Shown: positions 8,463-16,759 of the stretch, in pieces | Numbering within the stretch: position 1 is the first letter of the stretch | Layout: every line of letters begins with the position of its first letter | DNA from: CAWIKY01 sp963836905 | Lineage (GTDB): Bacteria > Pseudomonadota > Alphaproteobacteria > Caulobacterales > Hyphomonadaceae | Direction of reading: 5' to 3' | NCBI GenBank assembly: GCA_963836905.1 | Contig: CAWIKY010000006.1 | Coordinates: forward strand, 434,001-498,000 | Length of the DNA stretch: 64,000 nucleotides | Position numbers and translations under genes: made by a program | The notes under the pieces: model-generated | What the model was told of the DNA's origin: nothing | What the model saw: the letters and a program-made list of their open reading frames with translations, nothing else | Databases searched by the model: none

Positions 8463-9170
8463 CTAACTATCGCCGGACTTCGCCTTGCTGGCAGGCGCAG
8501 CCTTCTTGGCAGGTGCCTTCTTTGCGGGCGCTTTCTTCTCAGCCGACTTGGCAGCGGTCGCCTTCTTGGCAGCGGCTGCCTTGGGCTTGGCTGGAGCCTT
8601 TGCAGACTCTGCATCGGCTTTCGGCTTCGCTTTGGCCTTCGCTGCAGCAGCAGGCTTGGCGGCGTCATCCGTCTTTGCAGCAGTGTCTGTCTTGGCAGTC
8701 GCAGGCTTGGCAGCGGCTTCCTTCTTGGGCGCAGCAGGCTCGGCCTTTGGTGCGGCCTTGGCTTTCGGGGCGGCTTTCGCCTTGGCAGCCGGAGCAGGCT
8801 CCGCCTCGGCAGGCGCAGCAGCCGGGTCAGCCTTCTTCAACGTCTTCTTGCCAAGTCCTTTGGGCAGAAGCTCGGTGATGCGGATCACCGATTGCAGCTG
8901 GCGATGGCCCTTCTTGCGGCGATAGGTCGAGCGCTGACGCTTCTTGAAGATCAGAACCTTGTCGCCCTGTTTCTGGGCAATCACTTCGCCGATAACGGCT
9001 GCACCTTCGACAAGCGGAGAGCCGATGGTGACATCGCCTTCTTCGCCCATCATCAGAACGCTGTCGAACGCAAATTCGTCGCCCGCGCTGGCGTCGATCT
9101 TTTCGACGGTGATTTCATCGTTGGCGGCAACTTTATATTGCTTGCCGCCAGTCTTTATGACCGCGAACAT
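8463..9170 (-). CDS. rplU: Large ribosomal subunit protein bL21 with long Ala/Lys-rich C-terminal extension
   Basis: The first ~100 residues are canonical bL21 (MFAVIKTGGKQYKVAANDEI; KRQRSTYRRKKGHRQ), which binds 23S rRNA domain I. The remaining ~130 residues are low-complexity, rich in Ala, Lys and Pro, with repeats such as KKAPAKKAPAKKA, and end GDS. bL21 is normally about 103 residues, so the protein is more than twice the usual size. C-terminal extensions of this kind occur in other alphaproteobacteria. The tail resembles histone-H1-like basic tails and may add RNA contacts; that is inference. Confidence 0.96.
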   Translation of the reverse strand: MFAVIKTGGKQYKVAANDEITVEKIDASAGDEFAFDSVLMMGEEGDVTIGSPLVEGAAVIGEVIAQKQGDKVLIFKKRQRSTYRRKKGHRQLQSVIRITELLPKGLGKKTLKKADPAAAPAEAEPAPAAKAKAAPKAKAAPKAEPAAPKKEAAAKPATAKTDTAAKTDDAAKPAAAAKAKAKPKADAESAKAPAKPKAAAAKKATAAKSAEKKAPAKKAPAKKAAPASKAKSGDS

Positions 9171-9329
9171 GGCGCTGGACCTTTACACAAAAAACCGGAT
9201 TCTCCCGACCCGGGGGCCGGAAACAAGCGGGCGAAATGCCATGCGGGGCACGTGAAGTCAACGCTTATCCGCCATAGACTGCAACAGCCCTTGCGCCGCG
9301 CCCGAACCGGCGCTAAACGAGCGGCCCTT

Positions 9330-9419
9330 GGAGAGGTGCCGGAGTGGTCGATCGGGGCGGTCTCGAAAACCGTTGTGCCTTCGCGGGCACCCAGGGTTCG
9401 AATCCCTGTCTCTCCGCCA
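9330..9419 (+). tRNA. tRNA-Ser (anticodon CGA)
   Basis: A 90-nt cloverleaf with encoded CCA. The acceptor stem pairs GGAGAGG with TCTCTCC, the anticodon stem-loop is CGGT-CTCGAAA-ACCG giving anticodon CGA (reads UCG), the long variable arm (TGTGCC-TTCG-CGGGCA region) is typical of class II serine tRNAs, and the T loop is GGGTTCGAATCCC. It is followed at once by prophage-derived sequence, consistent with past use as an integration site. Confidence 0.96.
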
Positions 9420-9541
9420 TTATCCCCATAGCGAACCAGTGACACGGCTCTGACTGGCGCGGTTTTTCCGTGTTATCAAAGGGGTTTGCGTGAACAGACC
9501 GAACCTCATAGACGAGAGGCAGGGCCAAAGCTGGGCTCAGA

Positions 9542-9622
9542 ATGGCCCTCAGTCTCAGTTTGGGCGAGCCCGTCCGCGACCGCGAGCGGCTGGTCTGGAC
9601 CGTCGATCTGAGGCCCGCGTGA
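9542..9622 (+). pseudogene. Remnant of an upstream phage gene
   Basis: A 26-codon frame (MALSLSLGEPVRDRERLVW, then TVDLRPA) ends in TGA that overlaps the GTG start of the DUF6441 gene by four bases, the coupling expected inside a packed phage operon. It is too short to be a complete structural protein and probably is the 3' end of a deleted gene, or a small intact phage ORF. Confidence 0.35.
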
Positions 9623-10236
9623 AACTGAAGCTCGACATCGATCCCGACATCGTCGCGATGATGGCGGCCGAGGTCGCGGCGGGCGAACGCGCCGTCACCG
9701 CCGCCATGCGCGAGGCCGGGACCGGGCTGACGACGGCCTGGCGGCTGCAGATCACCGGCGCAGGGCTCGGCCCCCGGTTGGCCAACTCGATCCGGAGCCA
9801 GAATTTCCCGAGGTCGGGCGAGAGCCTCGACGCGGCAGCACTGGTCTGGTCCAAGGCCCCGGTCATCGTCGGCGCGCACGACACCGGGCCGCTGATCCGC
9901 TCGAAGAACGGGTTCTGGCTGGCGATCCCGCTGCCCGCGGCGGGCAAGTCCCTGCGCGGCGGTAGGATCACCCCCGGCGAATGGGAACGCCGCCGCGGCC
10001 TGCGCCTGCGGTTTGTCTATCGTCGTCGCGGCCCGAGCCTGCTGGTGGCGGAAGGGCGGCTGAACAGTCGGGGGCTCGGCGTCGCGTCAAAGTCGAAGAC
10101 TGGCCGCGGGCGCACGACGGTGCCGATCTTCCTCTTGGTCCCACAAGTCAAGTTGCCCAAGCGGCTCGATCTGGGCCGGGACGCCGAGCGGGCGCTCGAC
10201 AGCGTGCCGGGGCTGATCGTGGCGAATTGGAAGTGA
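9619..10236 (+). CDS. Phage DUF6441 family protein (tail-region)
   Basis: From the GTG start the product reads (M)KLKLDIDPDIVAMMAAEV, followed by AMREAGTGLTTAWRLQI, LANSIRS, VIVGAHDTGPLIRSKNGFW, GGRITPGEWERRRGLRLRF and PIFLLVPQVKLPKRLDL. This run of segments is what I know as DUF6441, found in tail-assembly gene blocks of alphaproteobacterial siphophages; precise function is not established. About 205 residues is complete. In-frame sequence upstream of the GTG is likely non-coding for this protein because another gene ends there. Confidence 0.75.
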   Translation: MKLKLDIDPDIVAMMAAEVAAGERAVTAAMREAGTGLTTAWRLQITGAGLGPRLANSIRSQNFPRSGESLDAAALVWSKAPVIVGAHDTGPLIRSKNGFWLAIPLPAAGKSLRGGRITPGEWERRRGLRLRFVYRRRGPSLLVAEGRLNSRGLGVASKSKTGRGRTTVPIFLLVPQVKLPKRLDLGRDAERALDSVPGLIVANWK

Positions 10237-10264
10237 ACAGGAGACGTCCGGGCAACTGCCCCCT

Positions 10265-11221
10265 TCAACGCATCATGCCAGTCGCTGCCAAGTCAGCTGC
10301 ACATACATCCGAGTGGATCTGGTTCAGCTTCTGAAGCAGCTGACCGGCATTTGGTCGCCGCGCTGGATCGTCATGGAGGACCTGTCGGAATAGCGCGTCG
10401 AGCCGGGTGTTCGCTGCTCCAACGACCGGCCGGACGTCCATTTCTATGTCGTCATCTATCCCCTTGGTCGGGGGTTTCTGAGGGTTAAATCCGGTGATGG
10501 CTCGATACAGAACCAGCCCCAATTGATAGATGTCGCTGGCAGGTGTGAGAGACATTTTTTCTCCCCGCGCAATCCTCACGAGCTCCGGTGTCCGATAAAA
10601 GAAAGGCATTGCTGCATACGCATTAAACTCCTCAGATAGTTCATTGTCCTCACCCATTAGAACCTTGGCCAGACCGAGGTCGCCAAGTTTAGCGGCGTGG
10701 CCGTCAACTAGGATGTTTGCGGGTTTGATGTCTCTATGAACGATCGGCTGATCAAGGGAATGAAGGTAGTTGACAGCTGAGGCCACGTTGTAGGCGTAGC
10801 GGATGGCCTCAAGCCGCGAAATTTGAGTAGCACCTCGACCAACCATTGCTTCAAGATTTCGTGGCACGTAATCGACCACGGCAAAAGGATACTCCCTATC
10901 TCCGGAAACATAAGTGCCTTCATCATACACTTTGAGAAGCGCGGGGTGATTAAGGCTTCTGTAGTGTCGAATCTCATCAAGGAATCGATTCCGGCGTCGG
11001 TCATCGCTGATTTTGTGAAAGACCTTTAATGCAAACTGAATTCCTTGATTTTGGCCAGAGGTGCAAGTGACGAGAAAGGTCGTGCCATTGCCGCCTTTCC
11101 CTAGGAATTTCTGGTTCAGGTAGTAAGCACCATCGGCTCGAACCGACTGAAGGTGATTCAGAAAGAAATGATCAAAATGAAGTCCCGCTTCAACTTTTGC
11201 TTCGGCGTCCATGCGCTTCAT
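10265..11221 (-). CDS. Hanks-type serine/threonine protein kinase
   Basis: 318 residues with all main kinase motifs: glycine loop GKGGNGTTF (41-49), the ATP-binding Lys66 in FALKVF, catalytic loop HRDIKPANIL (162-171, Asp164), a DLG variant of the DFG motif (181-183) and a TPE form of the APE motif (211-213). There is no transmembrane helix, PASTA or other sensor domain; a ~40-residue N-terminal extension precedes the kinase. GGAG sits just upstream of the chosen ATG. It lies inside a prophage remnant on the opposite strand to the phage genes, with lower GC. That position suggests an accessory cargo gene, possibly for phage conflict. Substrate unknown. Confidence 0.88.
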   Translation of the reverse strand: MKRMDAEAKVEAGLHFDHFFLNHLQSVRADGAYYLNQKFLGKGGNGTTFLVTCTSGQNQGIQFALKVFHKISDDRRRNRFLDEIRHYRSLNHPALLKVYDEGTYVSGDREYPFAVVDYVPRNLEAMVGRGATQISRLEAIRYAYNVASAVNYLHSLDQPIVHRDIKPANILVDGHAAKLGDLGLAKVLMGEDNELSEEFNAYAAMPFFYRTPELVRIARGEKMSLTPASDIYQLGLVLYRAITGFNPQKPPTKGIDDDIEMDVRPVVGAANTRLDALFRQVLHDDPARRPNAGQLLQKLNQIHSDVCAADLAATGMMR

Positions 11222-11352
11222 AATCTCCAGCGTTTCTGTCTGATCCCGAGACCAACATCTCTCTGAACACATCGTAGTGGAACGGCCAGCCCCGACGCCA
11301 GTGCAAACACTCATCGGGCGCGACATCGACTACCAATCCAAGGGATCGAGAG

Positions 11353-11868
11353 ATGAGCCTCCGCGAAACCATCCTCGCCGCGCTGCACGCGCGGCTCTCG
11401 GCGCTGCCCGCCACGGCCCTGCGCGGTGAGGTGCTGCCCGAGCGCGTGCCGGCCGAGGGTCTCCTGATCTTGCGCGACGGCGAACCGGGAGAGCCGGAGG
11501 TGACGCTGTCGCCGCTGGCCTATCACTACCAGCACCGCGCCGAGATCGAGGCGGTCGTTCAGGGCACCGCCCGTGACGCCGCCTTCGACACGCTGACCGC
11601 CAGCATCGGCACGGCCATCGCCGCCAACCGCACGCTGGGCGGCCTCTGCGACTGGGTCGAAGCCGAAGCGCCACGGCCGCTCGATCTGCCGGTAGAGGGC
11701 GCCGCGAGTCTGAAGACGGCCTTCGGCGCACCTACCACCACGGGCGTCGAGGCTCCGTACAGCCACGAGTTCCAGTCCGGGTCCTGGACGCTGCCCTCGA
11801 TGTCGATCGAGACCGGCATGCCGGAGGTGCCGCGCTCCAACCTGCGCCGCCAGCTTCTGGCCGCCTAG
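11353..11868 (+). CDS. Phage tail-module ORF, probable deletion fusion of two genes
   Basis: Residues 1 to about 125 (MSLRETILAALHARLSALP; EVTLSPLAYHYQH; GGLCDWVEAEAPRP; LPVEGAASLKTA) look like the phage protein often labelled acyl-CoA transferase but placed as a tail terminator-type gene. From about residue 137, YSHEFQSGSWTLPSMSIETG and MPEVPR resemble the interior of a phage tail tube protein. The normal C-terminus of the first protein is missing, so a deletion seems to have joined the two. The product is unlikely to be functional. Confidence in the second half is moderate and rests on recall of the family. Confidence 0.6.
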   Translation: MSLRETILAALHARLSALPATALRGEVLPERVPAEGLLILRDGEPGEPEVTLSPLAYHYQHRAEIEAVVQGTARDAAFDTLTASIGTAIAANRTLGGLCDWVEAEAPRPLDLPVEGAASLKTAFGAPTTTGVEAPYSHEFQSGSWTLPSMSIETGMPEVPRSNLRRQLLAA

Positions 11869-11957
11869 CCGCCTTTGCTTCTTCGAAAACAGAGACGACT
11901 TTGCATTAGTCTGACAACATCCGAAGGCGCGTTCGCAATCGTCTGAAAATACCGGAT

Positions 11958-12686
11958 CTAGTCCTGAACAAAGGAACGGATCCGGTCGGCCCAAATCTGA
12001 TAGGCCTCGCCGCTGAGGTGGATGCCATCATTGGCATATTCGGGATCAATTGCCCCATTTGCCCCAAGAAACCATGGATAGACATCGACAACCAGCGCTC
12101 CACTCGCCTTGCCCCTCTCTCTCACTAGATCATTGAAGGCCTCGATGTTGCCGGCATGCCGCGCCTCCCGCGGAAAAAGCGTATGCAGATAGAGCTCGGT
12201 GTCCGGCAATGATGCACGCAGCTCTTGCACGATTTCCTGAACACGACCCCAGGCCTCGCCCGGCGTATCGCCGAGACGGGAAAAGTCATTGCCACCGATA
12301 TAGACGAACACCTTGCTGGGCCGGCTATCGATGATCTGGTCCAGTCGCTTCAGGACGCCTTCTGTCGTGTCTGAGCCGATGCCGCGGTTCAATATCTCCA
12401 CGTCGGGAAACAGACCAGCCCATTCGCCCTCTTCAATGATGCTTGACCCAAGGAAGACGATTGCGCCTTCGGGTACGTCGATGGCGTCCCATTGATCGAC
12501 CCGCCGCTCCCATCGAAGCTGGATATATGTGTCCAGTGCACTCGCCGGAATACAGTCCTCACTCTGCGCCCCGGACTGGTTCTGCTCACCAGGCTCGACG
12601 TCCTGAGCGATACTCGTCTGCGTCAGCCCGGACAGGGCGATCGCGAGCGAGAGTATGGCACCTTGCATGGCTGGGTGTTTGAACAT
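11958..12686 (-). CDS. SGNH/GDSL-type hydrolase, exported
   Basis: N-terminal signal peptide (MFKHPAMQGAILSLAIALSG, cut near SIAQD) followed by the SGNH blocks: FLGSSIIEEG with the catalytic Ser (block I), NRGIGSDTTEG (II), IGGNDF with the oxyanion Asn (III) and DGIHLSGEAY with the catalytic Asp and His (V). The family includes carbohydrate esterases and acylhydrolases. It is the last gene of a leftward run with a sugar symporter, GH3 enzyme and TonB receptor, which suggests it removes ester groups from a glycan or oligosaccharide in the periplasm. Specific substrate cannot be read from sequence. Confidence 0.87.
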   Translation of the reverse strand: MFKHPAMQGAILSLAIALSGLTQTSIAQDVEPGEQNQSGAQSEDCIPASALDTYIQLRWERRVDQWDAIDVPEGAIVFLGSSIIEEGEWAGLFPDVEILNRGIGSDTTEGVLKRLDQIIDSRPSKVFVYIGGNDFSRLGDTPGEAWGRVQEIVQELRASLPDTELYLHTLFPREARHAGNIEAFNDLVRERGKASGALVVDVYPWFLGANGAIDPEYANDGIHLSGEAYQIWADRIRSFVQD

Positions 12687-12700
12687 TTTGGTCTCCTCAC

Positions 12701-14095
12701 TTACCGCTTTGCTGCTATCTGGGCGACGAGATCGGCATGCCGCGCGCGATCGAGATCGTATCCGCGAAGGATAAGCAGAATTGCCGTTGCACCGATGGCC
12801 GGGATGAGCGCCATGATCGCTTTCATGCCAAGGAGCGTCGCTTCATTCTGTTCGGCATTGGGCTGAAAGCCGACCACGCCCAGCAGCACGCCGAGCAGGA
12901 CGGCATTAATGCCGACGGCTGCCTTCTGGGCGAAGGTGGCAAATCCAAACGTCTTGGCTTCAGCGCGGGTGCCGCTCATGGCCTCGCCGTACTCAACCGT
13001 GTCAGGCAGCATCGCCCAGAACATGACCGCCAGCGCTGCCCCGCCGATTCCTGTGAGGCCTATCGCTGCAAGCGTCAGCGGAACGTTGGTTGTCGGGTTT
13101 AGAAAGAAGGCGAGATAACCGGCAAGCGCCACCAGCACGCCTGCTGTCAGGGTGGTTCGTTTTGACGTCTTACCAGCCAGCCAGACCCAGAACGGCACCG
13201 CAAATATTAGAAGCACAGCGGGCAGTACCAGGCCGAATACGGCAAGCTCAGGTGCCTGCAGGTGATACTTGAAATGGTAAAGCATGTTCTTGTTGAACAT
13301 GCCTATACAAATGGATGCAATAATGATGATAGCGAACACCCGGATGAGCGGCGGGTTGGATAGAAACGTCGGACCGATAGACTTCAAATCCTCCCAAAGC
13401 GATACCGGTTCTGCTGAAGGTTCATCGTCGGGTTCCTGCATCGAGAAGAAACAGTAGATCAGCGTCAGGAAAGCCAACGCACCGGCGATACAGGCGGCGA
13501 CGAAATAGGCTTCAGCTTCGCGCGTCTCACCATAGGTACCGACGAGAACGGGCGTCAGGAAAACCACTGTGAGCCCTCCAGTAGCCGCGCCGATCATACG
13601 GAAGCCAGCAAGGACGGAGCGCTCCTGCGCGTCGTCAGTCAGACGGGCCTGTAGGGAATTGAATGGCATCGAGACAACCGTATAGGCCGTTCTAAGGGCA
13701 ATGTGTGTAATAAGCGCCCAGACGACGATGCCGATGGGCAGCCAGTCGGGCGGAGCTGAAAAGGCAAGTGGATAGGATACCGCGAACGGCGCAGCCCCGA
13801 ACAGAAGCCACGGCCGGTACTTTCCCATCCTTGTCTGTGTGCGGTCGGCGAGCGTTGCGATTAGCGGATCGGTCAGAGCGTCCCATACCATCGCAGTGAG
13901 ATAGATCGCGCCGGCCACGGCGGGCGCGATGCCGAGTACATCGGTATAGAAATACATCAGGAAGAGCGCCGTGCCCTGCCAGACGAGATTGAAAGACAGG
14001 TCGCCCACGCCAAAGCCTAAGCGCGCCGCCAGAGGAACCTGGGAGGAATCCGGATACTCCGGCGGCGTCTGGGCGGGATCGTGTGCACCGCTCAT
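12701..14095 (-). CDS. GPH-family sugar:cation symporter (MelB-like MFS transporter)
   Basis: 464 residues with about twelve hydrophobic segments. GFGVGDLSFNLVWQGTALFL at the first helix, VWDALTDPLIATLADRT (the D-x-x-x-D region that binds the coupling cation in MelB-type carriers) and RMGKYRPWLLFGA mark the glycoside-pentoside-hexuronide family. A second-half motif, FWAMLPDTVEYGEA, is also typical. It should import mono- or oligosaccharides or uronates across the inner membrane after breakdown by the GH3 enzyme encoded upstream. Its start overlaps the GH3 stop by four bases. Confidence 0.92.
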   Translation of the reverse strand: MSGAHDPAQTPPEYPDSSQVPLAARLGFGVGDLSFNLVWQGTALFLMYFYTDVLGIAPAVAGAIYLTAMVWDALTDPLIATLADRTQTRMGKYRPWLLFGAAPFAVSYPLAFSAPPDWLPIGIVVWALITHIALRTAYTVVSMPFNSLQARLTDDAQERSVLAGFRMIGAATGGLTVVFLTPVLVGTYGETREAEAYFVAACIAGALAFLTLIYCFFSMQEPDDEPSAEPVSLWEDLKSIGPTFLSNPPLIRVFAIIIIASICIGMFNKNMLYHFKYHLQAPELAVFGLVLPAVLLIFAVPFWVWLAGKTSKRTTLTAGVLVALAGYLAFFLNPTTNVPLTLAAIGLTGIGGAALAVMFWAMLPDTVEYGEAMSGTRAEAKTFGFATFAQKAAVGINAVLLGVLLGVVGFQPNAEQNEATLLGMKAIMALIPAIGATAILLILRGYDLDRARHADLVAQIAAKR

Positions 14096-16575
14096 TCGAC
14101 AAGCTCAACTTCGAAGAATTGGCGAAGATCGCGCGAAGATGAACCCGCATGCAGCCGGTAACGTCCCGGCGTGACTGTCCAGCCTCGGCCATTACGGTCC
14201 CACCAGGCGAATGCGCGCTCTGGAAGGGCGAAGCTGACCGTGCGGGCCTCGCCAGATTGCAGTGAGACTTTCTCGAAGGCCCGCAATTGCCGCAGCGCCA
14301 TAGTCTCACGCGTGGCAAGATCCTCGACATAAAGTTGGACGGTTTCGCTGCCGGCAACGCTGCCCGTGTTGACGATGTCGAGGGTGACGGTCACCAATTC
14401 CCCGATTTCCGCCTGGGCAGGACCCTTGAGCGCGCCATATCCGAAACTGGTATAGGACAGCCCGTGCCCGAAGGGAAACAGCGGCGCGACGCCGACCTTG
14501 TCATAGTGGCGATAGCCAACAAACAACCCTTCGCCGTAATCGACATCCCGTCCGCCCGGATAGTGCAGGAATGTCGGATTTTCGGCATACCGGTTCGGGA
14601 ATGTTACGGGCAGCTTGCCGGATGGATTGGTCTTGCCGGTCAGAACTTCGGCAAGACCGTGACCGCCCTCTCCGCCTGGCAGCCACATTTGCAGGATGGC
14701 GGGTACGCGGTCCGCCCATGGCATCTCGACTGGCCCGCCAGTGTTGACGATGACAATCGTGTTGGGATTGGCCGCAAGCACATCCTCCACCAGCTGGTTC
14801 TGCTCGTCGCTGAACGCCATTGATGCCCGGTCTTCGCCTTCTGTTTCAGAAGTCGTTCCGGACCCGACAAATACGATGGCTCGGTCCGCTTCGCGCGCAG
14901 CCTGAACCGCTGCGGCTAAATCAGGAGAGGGTTCACGAAGGCAGACGTTAAAGATGTTGAAGCCCCTTATGCCTCCCGGCTGGCTGTATCGGATCGTGAT
15001 CGGATAAGACTTGCCAGCCTCCAAATGGACGTTTGCCTTGCGGCGATTGAGCGGCAGGATCATGAACAGCATTTCAGTTTCACAGGCCGTTCCTTCACCC
15101 ACCAGCACCTCGTCGCCGATGATGAGCTCAACATCCGGATTGGAGTGAAGAACGCGCCATTCGTGTTCACCGGAGTGTTGCGGCGTGAAAAATCCTGTCC
15201 ATTCCACCGAAAAGCCGCCGGACTTGTCCTGAACGGTCTCACCGAAGCCGAGCTTGGAAAATCGCCAGTCGACTGTCTCGATCTGCGCATCGCCTTCATA
15301 ACCGGGTTTCGAGAAATAAAGCGCTTTCAGCCCCTGGGCATTACCTCCCTGTTCGGGCGAAAGCAGGCGACCATCGAGCGTCGGCGGGCGCGGCTCGACA
15401 TCGAGGCCACGCTCGAAACGGATGGTAGCTGCGCCGCCAAGAGCATCCTGCAGCCCTTCAAGCGGCGTTACGATCCGGTCGGGCGACACCTGGCTGCTGC
15501 CGCCGCCTTGAATGGCCGGATAGTCGGCGAGTGCTCCGATAACCGCGACAGAACTGGCGGCTGACAGAGGCAGAAGGTCGCCTTCATTCTTCAGCAAAAC
15601 CATCGCCTGCGCTGCGGCCCGGCTGGCAAGCGATCGGTGCTCGGCGGACGACGCTTCGGCCTGCAACGGCCTGCTCTGTCCGTCCAGCAATCCGCATCGC
15701 TCAATCAGCCGCAGGACGCGCCGCACATGGTCATCAATGACATCCTTAGCGACCTCGCCCGATGCGACCGCCTCGAGAAGGGCTTCGCCGTAGTAGCGCG
15801 CCGGCCCCGGCATTTCGAGATCGAGACCACCATTGGCAGACCCGGCAGTCGATTTCGCTGCGCCCCAATCGGAGACGACGACACCGTCATATCCCCATTC
15901 CTGCTTCAGCACCTGGTTGATCAATTCGTTGTGTTCTGACGCGAAAATGCCATTGACCCGGTTGTAGGCTGACATCACCGTCCAGGGCCGCGCGCGCTTC
16001 ACAATCGGCTCGAAGGCGGCAAGATAGATCTCCCTAAGCACCCGTTCGTTCAGGTTAGACGAACCGGACATCCGGTTGTGCTCCTGATTGTTGGCGACAA
16101 AGTGCTTGACCGATGTGCCGACACCCTCGCCCTGAACGCCGTCGACAAAGGCAACGCCGATTTCACCGGCGAGATGCGGGTCTTCCGAATAGTACTCGAA
16201 GTTCCGACCGCCCACGGGGGTGCGCTGAATGTTCACGCCGGGCGCGAGCAGCACATCGACGCCATGGGCAACAGCTTCGCGGCCGATGGCGCCGGCAACT
16301 TCCCTGACCAAGACCCGGTCCCACGTGGCTGCCAGCGCAACTCCGACCGGAAACACGGTGGACGGATCGGAGTTTGTTGATCGCAGACCTGTCGGGCCGT
16401 CCGACATTTTGAGGTTCGGGATGCCCAGCCGCTCTATTGCCGGCAGTGTCCAGAAATCTTGTCCGGAAAGAAGCGAAACCTTCTCTTCAAGCGTTAGTTG
16501 GTCCAACAGGTCCTCAACTGTGCTATCGGACCCGTTTCCGACACCGTGAAGCGCCTCGCTTCGGTTGCTGTCCAT
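14092..16575 (-). CDS. Glycoside hydrolase family 3 protein with PA14-like insert
   Basis: 827 residues. The GH3 N-terminal barrel contains MSDGPTGLR (57-65), GRNFEYYSEDPHLAG (123-137) and VVVSDWGA with the predicted nucleophile Asp236. The second alpha/beta domain is split by a PA14-like beta domain (about 410-550: ALYFSKPGYEGDAQ, FFTPQHSGEHEWRV), which in relatives shapes the +1 sugar site. The C-terminus is a fibronectin-III-like domain (VNTGSVAGSETVQLYVED). No signal peptide is evident, so a cytoplasmic or leaderless enzyme is possible. Members remove terminal beta-linked glucose, xylose or related residues from oligosaccharides. It is coupled to the symporter. Confidence 0.93.
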   Translation of the reverse strand: MDSNRSEALHGVGNGSDSTVEDLLDQLTLEEKVSLLSGQDFWTLPAIERLGIPNLKMSDGPTGLRSTNSDPSTVFPVGVALAATWDRVLVREVAGAIGREAVAHGVDVLLAPGVNIQRTPVGGRNFEYYSEDPHLAGEIGVAFVDGVQGEGVGTSVKHFVANNQEHNRMSGSSNLNERVLREIYLAAFEPIVKRARPWTVMSAYNRVNGIFASEHNELINQVLKQEWGYDGVVVSDWGAAKSTAGSANGGLDLEMPGPARYYGEALLEAVASGEVAKDVIDDHVRRVLRLIERCGLLDGQSRPLQAEASSAEHRSLASRAAAQAMVLLKNEGDLLPLSAASSVAVIGALADYPAIQGGGSSQVSPDRIVTPLEGLQDALGGAATIRFERGLDVEPRPPTLDGRLLSPEQGGNAQGLKALYFSKPGYEGDAQIETVDWRFSKLGFGETVQDKSGGFSVEWTGFFTPQHSGEHEWRVLHSNPDVELIIGDEVLVGEGTACETEMLFMILPLNRRKANVHLEAGKSYPITIRYSQPGGIRGFNIFNVCLREPSPDLAAAVQAAREADRAIVFVGSGTTSETEGEDRASMAFSDEQNQLVEDVLAANPNTIVIVNTGGPVEMPWADRVPAILQMWLPGGEGGHGLAEVLTGKTNPSGKLPVTFPNRYAENPTFLHYPGGRDVDYGEGLFVGYRHYDKVGVAPLFPFGHGLSYTSFGYGALKGPAQAEIGELVTVTLDIVNTGSVAGSETVQLYVEDLATRETMALRQLRAFEKVSLQSGEARTVSFALPERAFAWWDRNGRGWTVTPGRYRLHAGSSSRDLRQFFEVELVE

Positions 16576-16759
16576 TCTCTGTCCCTCGACAAATTACACG
16601 CGGCGGTCGCCTGCCGGGCCCTGCATTCAGCGCCATAAATCTGCTCAGCGCCAGATGCCCGATTGTGAGACGCGCACGGCCCTTGCCGCTCCCGCCGCCC
16701 GTGACAGGCCTGTCGGGCGCTCGACCAAGCAGCAACCCGACTGGCACGTCCGATCAAGC

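Larger units (their letters stand above)
9420..11900 (+). mobile_element. Prophage remnant behind tRNA-Ser
   Basis: Between the tRNA and the carbohydrate locus lie only parts of a tail/head-completion module: a 26-codon gene end, a DUF6441 protein and an ORF whose two halves resemble different tail genes. No integrase, terminase, portal or lysis gene is present, and no repeat of the tRNA 3' end was seen at the right side. It is therefore a deletion derivative. The kinase gene in the middle runs against the phage genes and has a lower GC. Confidence 0.7.

Noticed and set aside
8485..8925. Ala/Phe-rich open frame antisense to the bL21 tail
   Set aside because: A mirror of the low-complexity Ala/Lys codons; no start context or family.
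9542..9622. A complete small phage gene
   Set aside because: Listed only as a remnant because size and coupling fit a truncated gene end better.
9420..11960. attL/attR pair for prophage integration at tRNA-Ser
   Set aside because: No second copy of the tRNA 3' end (TTCGAATCCCTGTCTCTCC) was found on the right side, so integration boundaries cannot be claimed.
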